From the NCBI GenBank assembly GCA_024500155.1, contig CM044877.1, forward strand, positions 31,371,001 through 31,435,000: 64,000 bases of DNA, given 5' to 3'. The position numbers and the translations under genes are program-made. The first letter of the stretch is position 1. The number at the start of each line of letters is the position of its first letter. Under the pieces are notes generated by a model. The model searched no databases, was not told where the DNA came from, and saw only the letters and a program-made list of their open reading frames with translations. The stretch comes from Chenopodium formosanum. Its lineage: Eukaryota; Streptophyta; Magnoliopsida; Caryophyllales; Amaranthaceae. Below, piece after piece: positions 46,734 to 58,969 of this stretch.

Positions 46734-47814
46734 TTATTGTAGAAGTAATACCCTTGTCAGATTTCGGATGAAGTTTGTCAGAAATGAGTTTCTTGACATA
46801 TGCTTGTCAGATTTCGGATGAAGTTTGTCAGAAATGAGTTTCTTGACATATGCTTCGCATCCCCAAATCTTGAGAAAAGACAACCTTGGCGGTTTGCTTG
46901 TCCATAATTCATATGGAGTCTTTTCCACTGCTTTTGACGGAGCACGATTTAGAGTGAGTGCCGCAGTTAAAAGTGCATGTCCCCAGAAAGAGATTGGAAG
47001 TTCACTAAGACCCATAGTAGATCGGACCATGTCTAACAAGGTTCGATTCCTCCTTTCATATACTCCATTCCATTAAGGAGTTCCCGGAGGTGTCAACTCT
47101 GAAAGTATTCCATGTTCTTTCAGATGGTCATCGAACTCTTGGCTCAAATATTCGCCACCTCGATCCGATCGAAGCGCTTTGATTTTCTTGCCGAGTTGGT
47201 TTTCAACTTCTTTCTGAAATTCTTTGAATTTATCAAATGATTCAGATTTGTGCGACATTAGATAGACATAACCATATCTACTAAAGTCGTCCGTGAAGGT
47301 TATGAAATACCGATAACCACTCCTTGCGGGTGTACTCATTGGTCCACATACATCGGTGTGTATTAGTCCCAACAAGTCACCGGCCCTTTCTCCTAACTTG
47401 GAGAATGGTTGCTTTTATCATCTTGCCTAATAAACATCCTTCGCAATTCTCAAAGGATTCTAAATCAAATGAGTCAAGAATACCTTCTTGTAGAAGTTTC
47501 TTGATGCGTTTAATGTTAATGTGGCCAAGGCGACAATGCCACAAGTAAGTTTGACTAGACTGTGTAGTCTTAGCTTTCTTTTCAGGATTATTAACGTTAT
47601 AAATTTCCTTGTCTAGTGACAACACATAAAGACCATTTTCTGAATGTGCCGTACCATATAAAACATTATCGAGATAAAATGAACATGATTGGTCTTTAAC
47701 TCGAAATTCAAAACCTTTGGCGTCTAACGCCGAAATTGAAATTATGTTTTTGGTAATGTTGGGAACACAATAAACATTGTCAAGTTCCAAAACTAGCCCC
47801 GTGGGCAAAGACAA
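46734..47814 (-). pseudogene. Copia integrase
   Basis: The zinc-binding part reads LWHCRLGHINIKRIKKLLQ then CEGCLLGKM (HHCC). The core has HTDVCGPM and RSDRGGEY. A frame change lies near 47376 and an in-frame TAA near 47075 (between PPGTP and WNGVYERRNRT). Near 46753-46852 a 50-bp segment is duplicated in tandem, which shifts the frame and replaces the linker between integrase and RT. Confidence 0.88.
46753..46852. repeat. 50-bp tandem duplication inside Copia pol
   Basis: The sequence beginning cttgtcagatttcggatg is present twice, at 46753 and 46803, without visible differences. Fifty is not a multiple of three. Confidence 0.95.
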
Positions 47815-47868
47815 ACTAAGAGATCCTATGGAAATAGCACCGATCCTTGCTCCATTTCCTACCCGGAG

Positions 47869-48824
47869 CTAGATCTCTCCCTTCGCTAGCTTCCTAGTGT
47901 TCCTTAGTGCTTGTGAATTGGAACAAAGGTGTGAGCCACATCCGGTATCTAATACCCATGAAGCCGAGCTAGTGAAGTTAAAGTCTATAACGTAAATACC
48001 TGATGTAGAAGCAACGGTTCCGTTCTTCTTATCTTCCTTGAATTTGAGGCAGTCTCTCTTCCAATGTCCCTTCTTCTTGCAATAGAAGCATTCGGAATCA
48101 GACTTAAAAGATGCTACCTTTTTCTCCTTGTTGTCTTTGGTAGCTTTCGGCTTAGGCGGAAAGTTCTTCTTCCCTTTCCCCTTGAAGCTCTTCTTCCTTT
48201 TGCCTGCCCATTTGAACGGCTTACCCTTCTTAATCATGAGCATATCATGCTTTCCCTCATCCTTGAGCGTCTGCTCAGCTTGCTTTAACATCCCATGAAG
48301 CTCGGTGAGGGTTTTCTCCATGCTATGCATGTTGTAGTTCATCTTGAACTGGTCATAGCCTTTGTGAAGGGAATGGAGAATGATGTCATAACCATTTCAG
48401 TTGAATATCCTGCATCAAGCCTTCCCATGTTCTCAAATAATCCGATCATTTTGAGCACATGTGGGCTGACTAGCTCTCCTTTCTTGAGCTTAGTCTCAAG
48501 GATCTGCCTGTGGGTTTCAAACCTTTCAGTTCGAGCCTGTTCTTGAAACATATTCTGTAACTCAGAAATGATCTCATAGGCCGATTCCTTCTCGAAGAAG
48601 GTTTTCTGAAGTTCAGGAGACATAGTGGCTAGCATTACGCACTTGACATCTCGATCGGCTACTTGCCATCGGTTAAGGGTCGCTTGAGTTACGTCCTCAT
48701 TGGGAGCGTCGGGCATTTCCTCATCAAGGACATACTCTTTCTGTTCTTGCATAAGAACGATGCGCAAATTCCTTTGCCAATCAAGGAAATTGGTACCACT
48801 CAACTTCTCCTCTACCCAATCCAC
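47869..48824 (-). pseudogene. Copia gag-protease
   Basis: Gag starts near KLSGTNFLDWQRNLRIVL, a typical Copia opening. The six residues before it (from ATG 48824) are atypical, so the true N-terminus may be lost. A frame change lies near 48340. The second part has a basic stretch, the zinc knuckle CFYCKKKGHWKRDC (near 48090) and the protease motif SWVLDTGCGSHLC (near 47945). An in-frame TAG at 47869-47871 precedes the integrase part. Confidence 0.85.
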
Positions 48825-49785
48825 CCAATCGAAACAACCTCCTCTACCCAGTCCACCCCTCCGAAATTGTCCCTCGATCTTCCCTAGGAATGGCTGCTCT
48901 GATGGGTTTAATTTTGCGATTTTGGGGCTGATTTGTGGGCATCGAACTGTCGAAGCGGTTGCTCTATTTGTGGTGTCTGGCGGCGGTTAATGGTGCAGTT
49001 GTGTTGGGCGGAGGTTGATTAAGATGGTGGGTCTGTTGGTGTTTGCTGCGGGGAGAGTGGTTGTGATGTTGCGGGTTTGTGGGTGGTGCGTTTGCGAAGG
49101 AGAAGAAGAAGCGCTGATTTTAGGTGGTTTTGCGGGCTAGTGTTGGGGTTGGGTCGGCCGAAAATAAGGAGGGAGTGGTCGGAATCGGGAAGGGGAAGAG
49201 ATTGGTGGTCAGATTCGAGGAGGGAAAGGGGTATGGTGGCCGGAAATGGGTAGGGAACTGGTGGCTGGGGCTGCCGGAATATGGGTTTGGGATTTTTTAT
49301 TTTTTATTTTTAAATTTTGATTTTTAATTTAATTTATTTTTATGTTTAGATTGTTTTTTGATTTTTGACCAATCATAGGTTAACAAGTGTCTAGTAACTT
49401 GTAATAACAAGTTAGATAACCGGTTGGACCATTTAAAGCAGAAGAGTTATAAAGGTCGGATTATTAAAAAATAATCGAAAGGTGGGATTATTTTGGGCGG
49501 ATGAGGCAAAGGTCGGATTATTCCGAGCAATTTTTTCTTCTTTTTAATTGACACGTATTTTTTTTTAGGAATTTTTTTTAGTTAACACGTTTTCTTTTGG
49601 AGTAAATTTTTTACATTGCATTTACAAGTTACCCCACTTGCTTTTTTCATTCTCTCTCATTCTCTCTCCTCTCCTTAATATATGTGCCTAAATCAAACGT
49701 CTCATTTAAATGGAAACGGAGGAAGTAATTTTTTTGAATAAATTATAATTCAATTTGTACATTTATGAAATTCGTATTCACAAAT
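48825..49785. other. Unassigned region between the Copia remnant and element C
   Basis: About 960 bp. Positions 48850-49300 are G-rich with several frames but no recognisable product. Positions 49440-49530 hold three copies of ggtcggattatt. Near 49690-49730 the sequence ends in gaaacggaggaagta, resembling one end of a Stowaway-type MITE; its partner end is not seen. Confidence 0.4.
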
Positions 49786-49790
49786 CTATA

Positions 49791-50316
49791 TGATTTGGGT
49801 ATTTTATACCCTGCCAAATGGCCCAATCAGAGCATGACACGTGTCACTGGAAGGGGCACTTAGTTGGACCATCCAGATGGCGACACGTGTCGAGCAGATA
49901 TTGCCCCCTGGGAATGGCGGCTTTCAAGGCCTAAATCCCAAGGGGCCCTCAAAAATGGCGTGCCCTAATCCCTAGGTCACCAGATCCTAAGGAGGGCACA
50001 CTTTCCAAAAGGACCCTATAAATAAGGACATTCTTACATTTATGACAAGACAGAGAATATACACGCAATACGAGACAACACGTCACTTATCACAGAGCTG
50101 TCGTTTTCAAGGAACACACAGCACTTTACCTGAGCTTAGAATCCGAGCAGATAAACTTTACTTCCGCACGTTTTATTACCGAACGCTTACTAACTTAATC
50201 TTCGGAGGCGGACCACCGACCATCCGGCGGTCCGTTTGCTTTGCAGGTACAAGCGTCCTTTGCTGAATCTAGTCTCAGTGTTGTAACTCTCCCAAGGGAC
50301 AAAAACCCCCGAAACA
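49791..50316 (+). repeat. 5' LTR of element C
   Basis: It starts tgatttgggtatttt and ends cccccgaaaca. A TATA box lies at 50017-50024 (ccctataaataagg). It aligns without gaps to 62294-62819. Confidence 0.95.
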
Positions 50317-50318
50317 TT

Positions 50319-50336
50319 TGGCGCCGTCTGTGGGGA
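50319..50336 (+). other. Primer binding site of element C
   Basis: Tggcgccgtctgtgggga lies two bases after the LTR. The first nine or so bases fit the complement of the plant tRNA-Asp 3' end. Confidence 0.85.
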
Positions 50337-50349
50337 GAGTACCTCTGAA

Positions 50350-52953
50350 ATGGCTTCACAAGCACCTGTACCAAACCCAGAGGCCAATCGGCCACCAGAA
50401 GACGTAGAGGTCCAAACGGATCATGACTCAGGTGACGACGCTGATGTCGAAACTTATGTGGATCCAAATGGATCCCTCATCTCTAAACGCATCCGCAGTA
50501 AGGAGAGGCGAGAGCGCCACCATGACCAGGCAGGCCCAAGCAAAACTGTTGGTCAGCCAAAGAAGCCCTCGGGGCGGCCAGTTGATCTTTCCCAAGCGGC
50601 AGGATCGACTCCCGTCACTCGAGATGAACTAATGACACTCCTGAGCAGCCTCAGGGGTGAAATCAAACAACTCGCCTCAAAGAAGTCGCCTGCTCTTAGA
50701 AAGGAGCAGTCGGCAAAGAAGCTAACCCAAGTTGGCAAACAGAAGTCAGTTAGGGACCGTCAGCCAACTCTTCATCCTGCCCCTAAGGAGAAGGCCCGGC
50801 CCCAGTTTGACCTTACTCAGCACCGTTTCCCAGAAACGGGCGCAAGAAAACCCATCCGTCACATACAGCCAGATGGTAGCAAGAAAACGTTCTCTGACGC
50901 TCGGCAATACATTGAGGAGAAGAGAACCCAGCTATCAGAGTTGGCTTCAACGTCGACTTATCATGATAGCTTTCGGAATACCTCTGTGAGGTGTTCCCAG
51001 TCTATACATGAGACTCCAGCAAGCAGCCTACGGGTTCAGTCTGGTCCTCATATGATTCAGTCGGCCCAGTACATGGCACAACCATTGTACCAGGCGCTAG
51101 TTTTACCTTACATGCAACTTGCCCTCTTTGAAGGACAGACGGCATACGGCTATCAGCCGATGGATTGGCAGCTTAGGCTGCAACACCTTGGAGATCAACC
51201 CTTTAATTTCTCCAGGGAAATAACTGAAGTTGTACAGCTGGCTAAAGTTAAAAACATTCTGGTTGGAGTCTATGACGGGACCTCCAACCCAGAAGACCAC
51301 CTGCTAGCATACACCCACCTCATGTATTTACAGGGGTTGGATGATGCCGCATGGTGTCATTGCTTTCCAACCACCCTGAAGGGCATACCCGAGCAGTGGT
51401 TTGGCAATCTGCCGGTTGGTTGCATAAATAGCTTCAAGACGCTTGCGTTCTTGTTTGCTTCAAACTTCTCTATGAACATCCCTGCCAAAAAGACAAGTCT
51501 TGACTTGGGCAATGTACAGTAGGGAGATAGAGAAGGCTTGCGTTCCTACGTCAGGCGGTTCAATATGGTCCGAATCCAGATTCATGGGCTGTCTGATGAG
51601 GTCGCTTTCACAGACTTCTTCAAGGGTCTGAAGGACGGGTCTACTTTTAAGTACGAACTCGTCCGCAAACAAATCTTTACTCTGCAAGGAGCCTTGCGAG
51701 AGGCGGAATCCTATATACAGGCGACCAAACTCTGCTCCTCCAATAAGCAGTCGGACCATAAGACGTTCGACCGGCAGAAAGAGAATCGGCCTGCTCAGCC
51801 GGCTCCTAAGCCAGAAGAGAGCAAAAGGAAAAAGCAAGTCTGGGCCATTGATAACTCTGATCAACCGGCCCAGAAGAAGAAAAAGGAGTGGAAACCGTAC
51901 GTTCCAAAGTACGAATTCCACAAGGACTGCTGCTCCATCCTCTTGGAAATTAAGGATCGGCTGACTCTTGAAAAGCCAACTCCTATGAAAGGTTCCGCTG
52001 AAAATCGGAACAAAAACAAGCATTGCCATTTCCATGAGGATGTTGGCCATGACACGAACGACTGCTTTAGTCTCAAGCGGGAGCTCGACCGTCTGGCTGA
52101 CAAAGGACAGCTGAAGTCCTATGTGAAGTCCAAAGTGACTTCAAAGGCAAATCCGGGGCAGTCCAAGAAAAAGACTCCCCAGCCTGCTGTGAGTGCCGAA
52201 ACTGATGAAGATCCGGCATACACCATAGTAGGCGGATTTGCCGGTGGTGGCCCGACCATTCGGGGCGCCAAGGACCATTTGAAAAAGATGTTCAACTCTG
52301 TTGAGGAAGGGGATGCGGCAGGCACATCCACCTTCCCTAAAGTTGTCATCACCGAGCAGGACAGAGGCAAAGTCCGTCGGCCGCATGATGACTCTGTTGT
52401 CATTGAGTGCAAGGTCGCCAACCAGTTGGTTGGCCGAATTTTGATTGACACAGGAAGCTCCTCTAACCTCATCAGCCTCAAATGCTTATCCAATCTCAAG
52501 TACAAACCAGATAGCATGATGGAGGTCTCCCACACCCTTGTTGGGTTTGGGGGAGGACTTGTGCACCCAGTCGGACGAATTGACCTACCTGTCCGCCTGG
52601 GAAGCAGGGGAGACGGTCGGCACATGACCATCCGTTTCCTAGTGGTTGAAGAGCTCACAGCTTACAACCTCATCTTTGGCCGTCCCACTCTTAACGAGTG
52701 TAAGGCCGTCATCATCCCTGCTCTCATGCTACTCAAGTATAAGAAGGATGATGGAACAGTCGGCTCCATTAATGGGGACCAAAAGACGTCTCGAGAGTGT
52801 TACCTCTCGGACGTCAAGCCCACGGCCGTAGCATCCGGTCGGGGCAAGCAAACAATCGACCTTGACGATGTCGAGGAAGAACAGTCGGCCCCACCAGCCG
52901 AAAAGAAAAGAAAGACTGATCAACTGGTGGTGGTCAAAAAAGAAAAACAATAG
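50350..52953 (+). pseudogene. gag-protease of element C
   Basis: ATG 50350 follows the PBS by 13 bases. The frame is open except for TAG at 51520-51522 (glutamine in the equivalent place of B) and TAG at 52951-52953. Gag core: VYDGTSNPEDHLLAYTHLMY, EQWFGNLPVGCINSFKTL and SYVRRFNMVRIQ. Zinc-knuckle-like CHFHEDVGHDTNDC is near 52024 and the protease motif LIDTGSSSNLIS near 52440. A lysine-rich nuclear-localisation-like KKRKTDQLVVVKKEK precedes the second stop. It continues in the same frame into pol. Confidence 0.9.
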
Positions 52954-55900
52954 CAATCACTGACCGGGGAACGGTCGGATGACCTCCGTCCCCAACCTAA
53001 TAGTGAACACATTGATATCCCTTTGGACGATAGCCGTCCAGAACGGACTGTTAAGGTGGGGACGGTTGCATTTGCAAAGCTGGGTGAAAGCCTTCACCAG
53101 CTACTCAGAGAATTCAAAGACATCTTTGCCTTTGAAGTGGAGGAGATGTCAGGCATCAGCCAAGATCTTGCTGTCCACAAACTCGCCGTGGATCCTAAAA
53201 AGAAGCCCATCCGACAAAAGAAAAGAAACCACGGCGAAGAAAGAAGTCGGGCGGTAGCTGCCGAAGTAAAAAAGTTGTTAGATGCCATGTTCATTCGTCC
53301 GTGCAATTTCCCTGAGTGGGTAGCTGACGTTGTGTTAGTAAAAAACCCGAATGAAACCTGGCGAATGTGTGTTGACTACACAGACCTTAACAAGGCATGT
53401 CCAAAGGATAGCTATCCATTGCCTAAGATCGACAGTCTGGTCGACTCAACAGCCGGACATGCCTTGATGAGTTTTATGGACGCCTATTCAGGTTTCCATC
53501 AGATCCCCCTGTGGAAAAAAGATCAAGAAAAGACGGCATTCGTCACTGATCAGGGGTTGTTCTGTTATACGGTGATGCCGTTTGGTTTGAAGAATGCGCC
53601 TGCTACTTTCCAACGAATGATTAACACGGTCTTCATTAATCAAATCGGAAGGAATGTAGAGGTGTACATTGATGACATGATAGTCAAATCCAAACAACAG
53701 GCGGATCATCTTGCTGATCTCCGAGAAACATTCGCCACACTCAGGCGGCACAAGGTCATGCTAAACCCAAAAAAGTGTGTCTTTGGTGTTGAGTCTGGGA
53801 AGTTTCTCGGATTTTTGATTGACCAAAGGGGAATAGAGGCCAACCCTGAGAAAATACAGGCGGTAATCGACATGCAGCTGCCCCGTACTGTAAAGGAAGT
53901 GCAAAAACTAACAGGTTATCTGGCGGCCTTGGGGAGATTCCTCAGTTGGCCAGGCGACTAGTGCCTCTATTTTTTCCAGGCAATCAAAAAGAAGACAAAC
54001 TTTGAATGGGGGGATGATGCAGAGGCGGCCTTTCAAAAGCTGAAAACTCATCTGCACTCTTTGCCGAGGCTTGTCAGCCCTTTTCCCAAAGAGAAGCTCT
54101 TCATGTATTTAGCCGTCTCTGATCATGCCCTCAGTGTCGTTCTCTTAGCTGAAAGAGACGGCATCCAGCTCCCGGTGTATTTCATTAGCCATGTTCTGAG
54201 AAATGCGGAGCTTCGGTACCCCATGGTTGAGAAATTCGGCCTTGCCCTTTACATGGCCATCAAGAAGCTTAAACCCTACTTCTTGGCGCATGCGGTAGAA
54301 GTCTATACTGACCAACCGATCAAACGGCCACTCACAACCTTGGAGTCTTCTAGACGAATGCTCAAATGGGCGATTGAAATGCAAGGATTGGAAATCACTT
54401 ACGAACCAAGGAAAGAAATAAAAGGGCAAGCATTCTCCGACTTTATTGTGGAAATGACAAGGTCGGTTGCTCCGGATGATACAAGTCAGGTTTGGAAAGT
54501 GTATGTGGATGGGAGCTCCACTGCGAACGACTGTGGTGCAGGAATTATCTGTCAGTCTCCTGAAGGAGACAAATACGAGTATGCACTACGGTTCAAGTTC
54601 CAGGTCTCTAACAATGAGGCCGAGTATGAAGCCCTGCTTGCTGGCATTCGGTACTGTAAGGCAGAAGGGGCAAAGAAAATTGACGCCTGCTCGGATTCAT
54701 AACTGGTCGTACTCCAAGTCAATGGGACGTACGAGGCCACTCATCCGACCATGATTAAATACTTGCAGGCGGTCAAGGATGAAGTTGGGACACTTGAAGA
54801 ATTCAATCTAAGTCAAGTGCCCTGGTCTTCAAACAATTAGGCGGATGCTCTGTCCAAGCTGGCATCATCCGCCTCCTGTGAAGCGCCTCGGTCAGTTTTC
54901 TGGGAGGTCATGGAAAGAAGAAGTATATCTGAGGAAGACCCCATTGGAATTCTTGACCAAAGCTCAACCTGGATGGACAGCATCCGGGCCTATCTTGCAG
55001 ACGGCACGCTCCCTGACTCACCACAAGAAGCGGTTGTTCTAAAAAAACGAGCGGCTAACTTCGAGTTGCGACAAGGAGAACTCTTCAGGGCTGGTTTTCT
55101 GAAACCCCTGTTGAAGTGTGTTACCCCTGAGAAGGGTAAGGAAGTCCTCGAAGAGTTGCATTCAGGGTTCTGCGCCTCCCATATAGGCGGCAGATCCCTC
55201 ACTGCCAAGGCCAGGCAGCTTTACTTCTGGCCAACTCTAGAGTCGGATGCAATGGAAATGGAAAAAAAATGTGACAAGTGCCAAAAATTTGGCAAGCTCA
55301 TCCATCGTCCGGCTACAGACCTAACGGCCATCCACAGCCCAATACCTTTTTCCAAATGGGGCATGGACATTCTGGGGCCATATACAGCTGCACCAGACGG
55401 CAAGCGCTATATACTGGTGGCTGTGGATTACTTTACCAAGTGGGTAGAGGCGGAGGCAGTCAAAAACATCAAGACAAAAGATGTCGTTTCCTTCATCTGG
55501 AGGAACATAATCACTCGTTTCGGGGTGCCCATGTCTATGGTTTTTGACAATGGTCCTCAATTTGAGACGCCTCAACTCAAGACTTGGCTAGGAGACCAGG
55601 GGGTCTCAAGCTTCTTTGCATCATTTGACCAGCCTCAAGCAAACGGCCAAGTCGAAGCCTTCAACAAGTTAATCTCAGACGGGATTAAGAAGAAAATTGA
55701 ACGGGCTGGTGGCCTTCGGGCGGATGAATTACCACACGTCCTCTAGTCCATCAGAACGACTACTAAAGGGGCAACTGGAGAAACCCCATTCCTTATGGTG
55801 TATGGAGCAGAAGCTGTTCTGCCTATTGAGCACTATGAGCCGACTCTTCGAATCATGTTGTATGATGAATAGGCGAATTGGGAGGCCATGCGCCTAGCAT

Positions 55901-56202
55901 TGGACTCACTTCCAGAGCGCAGGGGCAATGCTGCCTTGCGTCATGAGATATACCGTCTGAGAATGACTCGGGCTTACAACAAAAGAGTACACAAGCGTCC
56001 TCTCAAAGTGGGGGACTTTGTGCTACGGAAAATGGAGGCAATCGATAGGGCGAATGAGCAGGGAAAGCTAACCCCAAATTGGGAAGGCCCCTACCGAATC
56101 TATGAGGAAGTAAGAGATGGCACCTACCGCCTGGAAGACCTAGACGGCAGGCAGCCGCCTAGAACTTTGAATGTAGACAACTTGAAAAAGTACTACTTCT
56201 AA
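52954..56202 (+). pseudogene. pol of element C (RT, two RNase H, integrase)
   Basis: The frame is the same as gag. RT: CVDYTDLNKACPKD, SFMDAYSGFHQI (near 53470), MPFGLKNAPATFQRM and YIDDMIVKS (near 53670). Native RNase H from about 54060. Second RNase H with YVDGSS (54502), NNEAEYEALL (54611), CSDS (54690) and ADALSKLASS (54841). Integrase with the HHCC zinc site (55150-55290), KWGMDILGPY (55350), VFDNGPQF (55540) and NGQVEAFNKL (55640), ending LKKYYF at 56202. In-frame stops lie at 53959, 54700, 54838, 55744 and 55870. I find no frameshift in the whole 5.85-kb gag-pol. Confidence 0.92.
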
Positions 56203-56880
56203 GTACGAATGTAAAGACCTTAATTTTGTTATCTCAAGTTTTGTTAATGAGAATATGCCTTCATTTCCCAACTTGTCTTTTTATTTAAGTTTCTTAGTGT
56301 CGCCTGTACAAAATACAGACGGCCAATGCGTTTGGAAAGTGTTTGTCCCAATAGCAGACGCCCCAATCCTTCTGAAGGAGCCGATTGCTTTAGAACAGTC
56401 GTTCTTACGAAATTCATTAAGTTAATATTGACACTTAACGAATATTTACCCAACCATTTAAGAGGCCTAAGGCCAGATAAAATCATGATGAGGCCCATGG
56501 CCGGATATTAATAAACAAAAAGAGACCGAATGGTCACAGTCTGCTCCAACATGAGTATGACCGTCTGCTCCAACATGAGTCAGATAACCAGCGACGTCCA
56601 TTCGAGCGAATTCGTTGAGAAGAAGCATCTCCCATTTGGGTGGCACATTGCTCTACAAATATAACAAGCGGCCCTACCGAATGCTAAGGCAGCATTCGCA
56701 GTCATTTGTTTTAATCGAAAGTGAAATCTAAAAGGCCTGAATTTTCTAACTGTTCTAGCACAGCTCGAAAATGGTCACTGTTTCACAAGTAGAGGCATTA
56801 AGTCGGATGCGCCTGTTTTTGCCCAGGGGCAAAGCAGGCGGAACATTCTTGTTAATATACAAGTTAACTACTTAAGCACC
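56203..56880. other. Spacer of element C, first part
   Basis: Non-coding DNA after pol. Positions 56530-56660 hold tctgctccaacatgag twice and are homologous to the reverse complement of 4915-5045 in element D. The spacer continues beyond the solo LTR at 58282. Confidence 0.65.
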
Positions 56881-58281
56881 TGACAGGGTAAAGTCGTATC
56901 CCCTAATCAAAAATAATTACCTAAATCATTAACTAAGGTAGGGAAGTAGGGTCGAACTCCACAGGGAAACAGGTCTTTTTAATTCTAATTAATTATTATA
57001 CTCTAAATTATCCAAGTAACCAATATTTTTAGATATGAATTCTATACTACGAAGAATAAGTTTAGGGAGAAAAGAATCAATAATAAGGAAACCTAGGGTC
57101 ACAGGTTCACCAATAATTAATATTCCGGGATAGAACAAAGTAATTAATAATTAACAATACACAGATAACATGATTAACAGGCTCTCACAATTTATTAATC
57201 AGCATAGATCTAACAGGCTCTCGCAATTTACTAGACCTAAGTTCCTATCAAAAATAGCCTTTAATATTAAATTAACATCTGCTCGATTCATCAATTCAAT
57301 ATTGCTAAACATTCACAATCAAATTACATCTGCTCGATTCATAATCTAATTGCAAAGAATTTAAACAATTCAATAGGAAATTATCATGCAATATCAATAA
57401 TCAATAATAACAAACTATCCCTTCACATTAATTATGGATCCCCATAAACCCTAGAATGGAACTACTCACTAATCATCATAACTAAGCCAATCAAAATAAA
57501 TAATTAAAAGCATAATCAAGAAAGCAATTAAAATAGCTGAAATTAAAAAAGAAGAAATTGTACCAAGAATAAATCTGGAATTAAAGGAAGTATTAAGAAC
57601 AAAAGTTTAGAGGGAATTTAAGAGAGAGAAAAATACTAAGTAGAGAGAGAAAGTCTAAGGAAAGAAGTAAACTAATAATTCCGTACATAATCGTATTTAA
57701 ACCTTTCCTAAAACAAGAATTAAAACTAAACTAATCAGCTTCTAAGAAAACACGCGCCCGATCGGGCGAAGGGCCGCCCGATCGGGCCCGCCTTTTTTAC
57801 AATGCCCTTTACTGATGTGTCGCGCCCGATCGAGCTTAGCTCACCCAATCGGGCGCGTCTCTTCCTTGAAGGCCCTTATGCGCGCAGCCGCTCGATCGGG
57901 CGTATGCTTGCCCGATCGGGCCCGGTCTTCTTCTTCGAGGCTTGAACTTCGATTGGGCTAGATTTCTCGGCCCAATTCGGATTTCCTCTCGGGACTCGAA
58001 TACTTGGTCCAAATGCCTCGTGATCCAAATTATCGAGCCCTAAATCACCGGCTCTCACCGATCTTGGGCTCCAAAAGTGGTCGTGTCCTTCTAGCTTCCG
58101 TAGTCAATCCAATAAAGCCCGGGAAAATGCTCCAAGAGTGCAATTTCCTGTAAAATACAACTAAAACTACGAAAACACTAGAACACACAAATTAGTAATA
58201 AAAGTGGCTCGAAAGAGCCAAAAACACTACTAATAACGACTAAGGGACGGGGATAAAACACTATATAAAATAGACATATCA
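56881..58281 (-). mobile_element. Solo LTR of an Athila-type element inside element C
   Basis: A 1401-bp unit with plus-strand ends tgacagggtaaag and atagacatatca, so it reads TGATATG to CCTGTCA on the minus strand. The flanks gcacc (56876-56880) and acacc (58282-58286) are a target duplication with one transition. No coding sequence. The end near 56950 (gggtcgaactccacaggga) is typical of Athila-type LTR ends. Confidence 0.75.
57754..57925. repeat. Cluster of GCCCGATCGGGC palindromes in the solo LTR
   Basis: Six copies of the 12-bp palindrome or one-base variants (gcccgatcgagc, acccaatcgggc, gctcgatcgggc) occur in 170 bp, in otherwise AT-rich DNA. Confidence 0.9.
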
Positions 58282-58969
58282 ACACCTAATAAGGCTTTTG
58301 ACCGGATGACGCCTGTTCTTTGCTTTTGAGGAAAGACAGGCGGACAATTCTTTTTAAAGACCATTTGCTAAGTTATAAACTTATCTTATCTCAAAGAGGC
58401 CTATGGCCGGATGCGCCTGTTTTTAGCTCACGGGGCAAAACAGGCGGAAGTTTTCCCCTAGCAGAATTTGCTAAGTTGGAAATTTGAGTTTTGTTTGAGC
58501 CAATGGCCGAATGAAAACTTTAAGTTGCCAATTCTGGATGGACGTCTGCCGAGTGGTTTGGGGCAATCACCATAGTGATTGATTGACTTAGAAACCATGA
58601 ATACTCTTCTAAGTATCAATAATTTCTAAGTCAATCAATCCAATAAATCGAAACCACTCGACATCCGTCCAGGGGCAAGAACATTCGCATGGTATACAGG
58701 TTATAATACTTAGCCAAAAACATGCAATGAAAAATTCAAAAATGCAAAGGACAACAGTATGAATAAACTCAGCCAAATGGCCGAATGATAAAAATTAAAA
58801 AGACCAATCGCCATCAGACGACTGGTTAAGATTGTTTTCTGGCAAAGCCAGAGAAATTGTTAAAGTACCCGACCCCTTGGTCGGTAAAGATACACCAATA
58901 CTCGGCACGCAGGCCGGAAAAACAGGTACATGGCCATTCGGCCGCAGAAAAAATAAAAAGCTTAAGTGA
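58282..58969. other. Spacer of element C, second part
   Basis: Non-coding. Contains repeated ggccggatg and gacaggcgga words and a stretch around ggggcaatcaccatag with partial inverse similarity to B at 22690-22740. It lies between convergent pol and the antisense gene. Confidence 0.6.

Larger units (their letters stand above)
42685..48805 (-). mobile_element. Ty1/Copia element (Tork/Angela-like), 5'-truncated
   Basis: On the minus strand: gag, protease, integrase, reverse transcriptase and RNase H (Copia order), a 3' non-coding stretch, a polypurine tract and a 3' LTR (42685-43965). There is no 5' LTR or tRNA-Met binding site upstream of gag; similarity to Copia gag stops near 48805. Several frameshifts and stops inactivate it. 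The subfamily guess is from RT and gag motifs. Confidence 0.85.

Noticed and set aside
47869..48824. Copia gag as an intact gene with start ATG 48824
   Set aside because: A frame change near 48340 breaks it, and the first residues do not match Copia gag, which points to a truncated 5' end.
50195..50467. Minus-strand ORFs across the LTR-gag boundary of C
   Set aside because: Shadow frames of the LTR and gag; the same peptide appears at the other LTR (62698-62892), as expected for a repeat.
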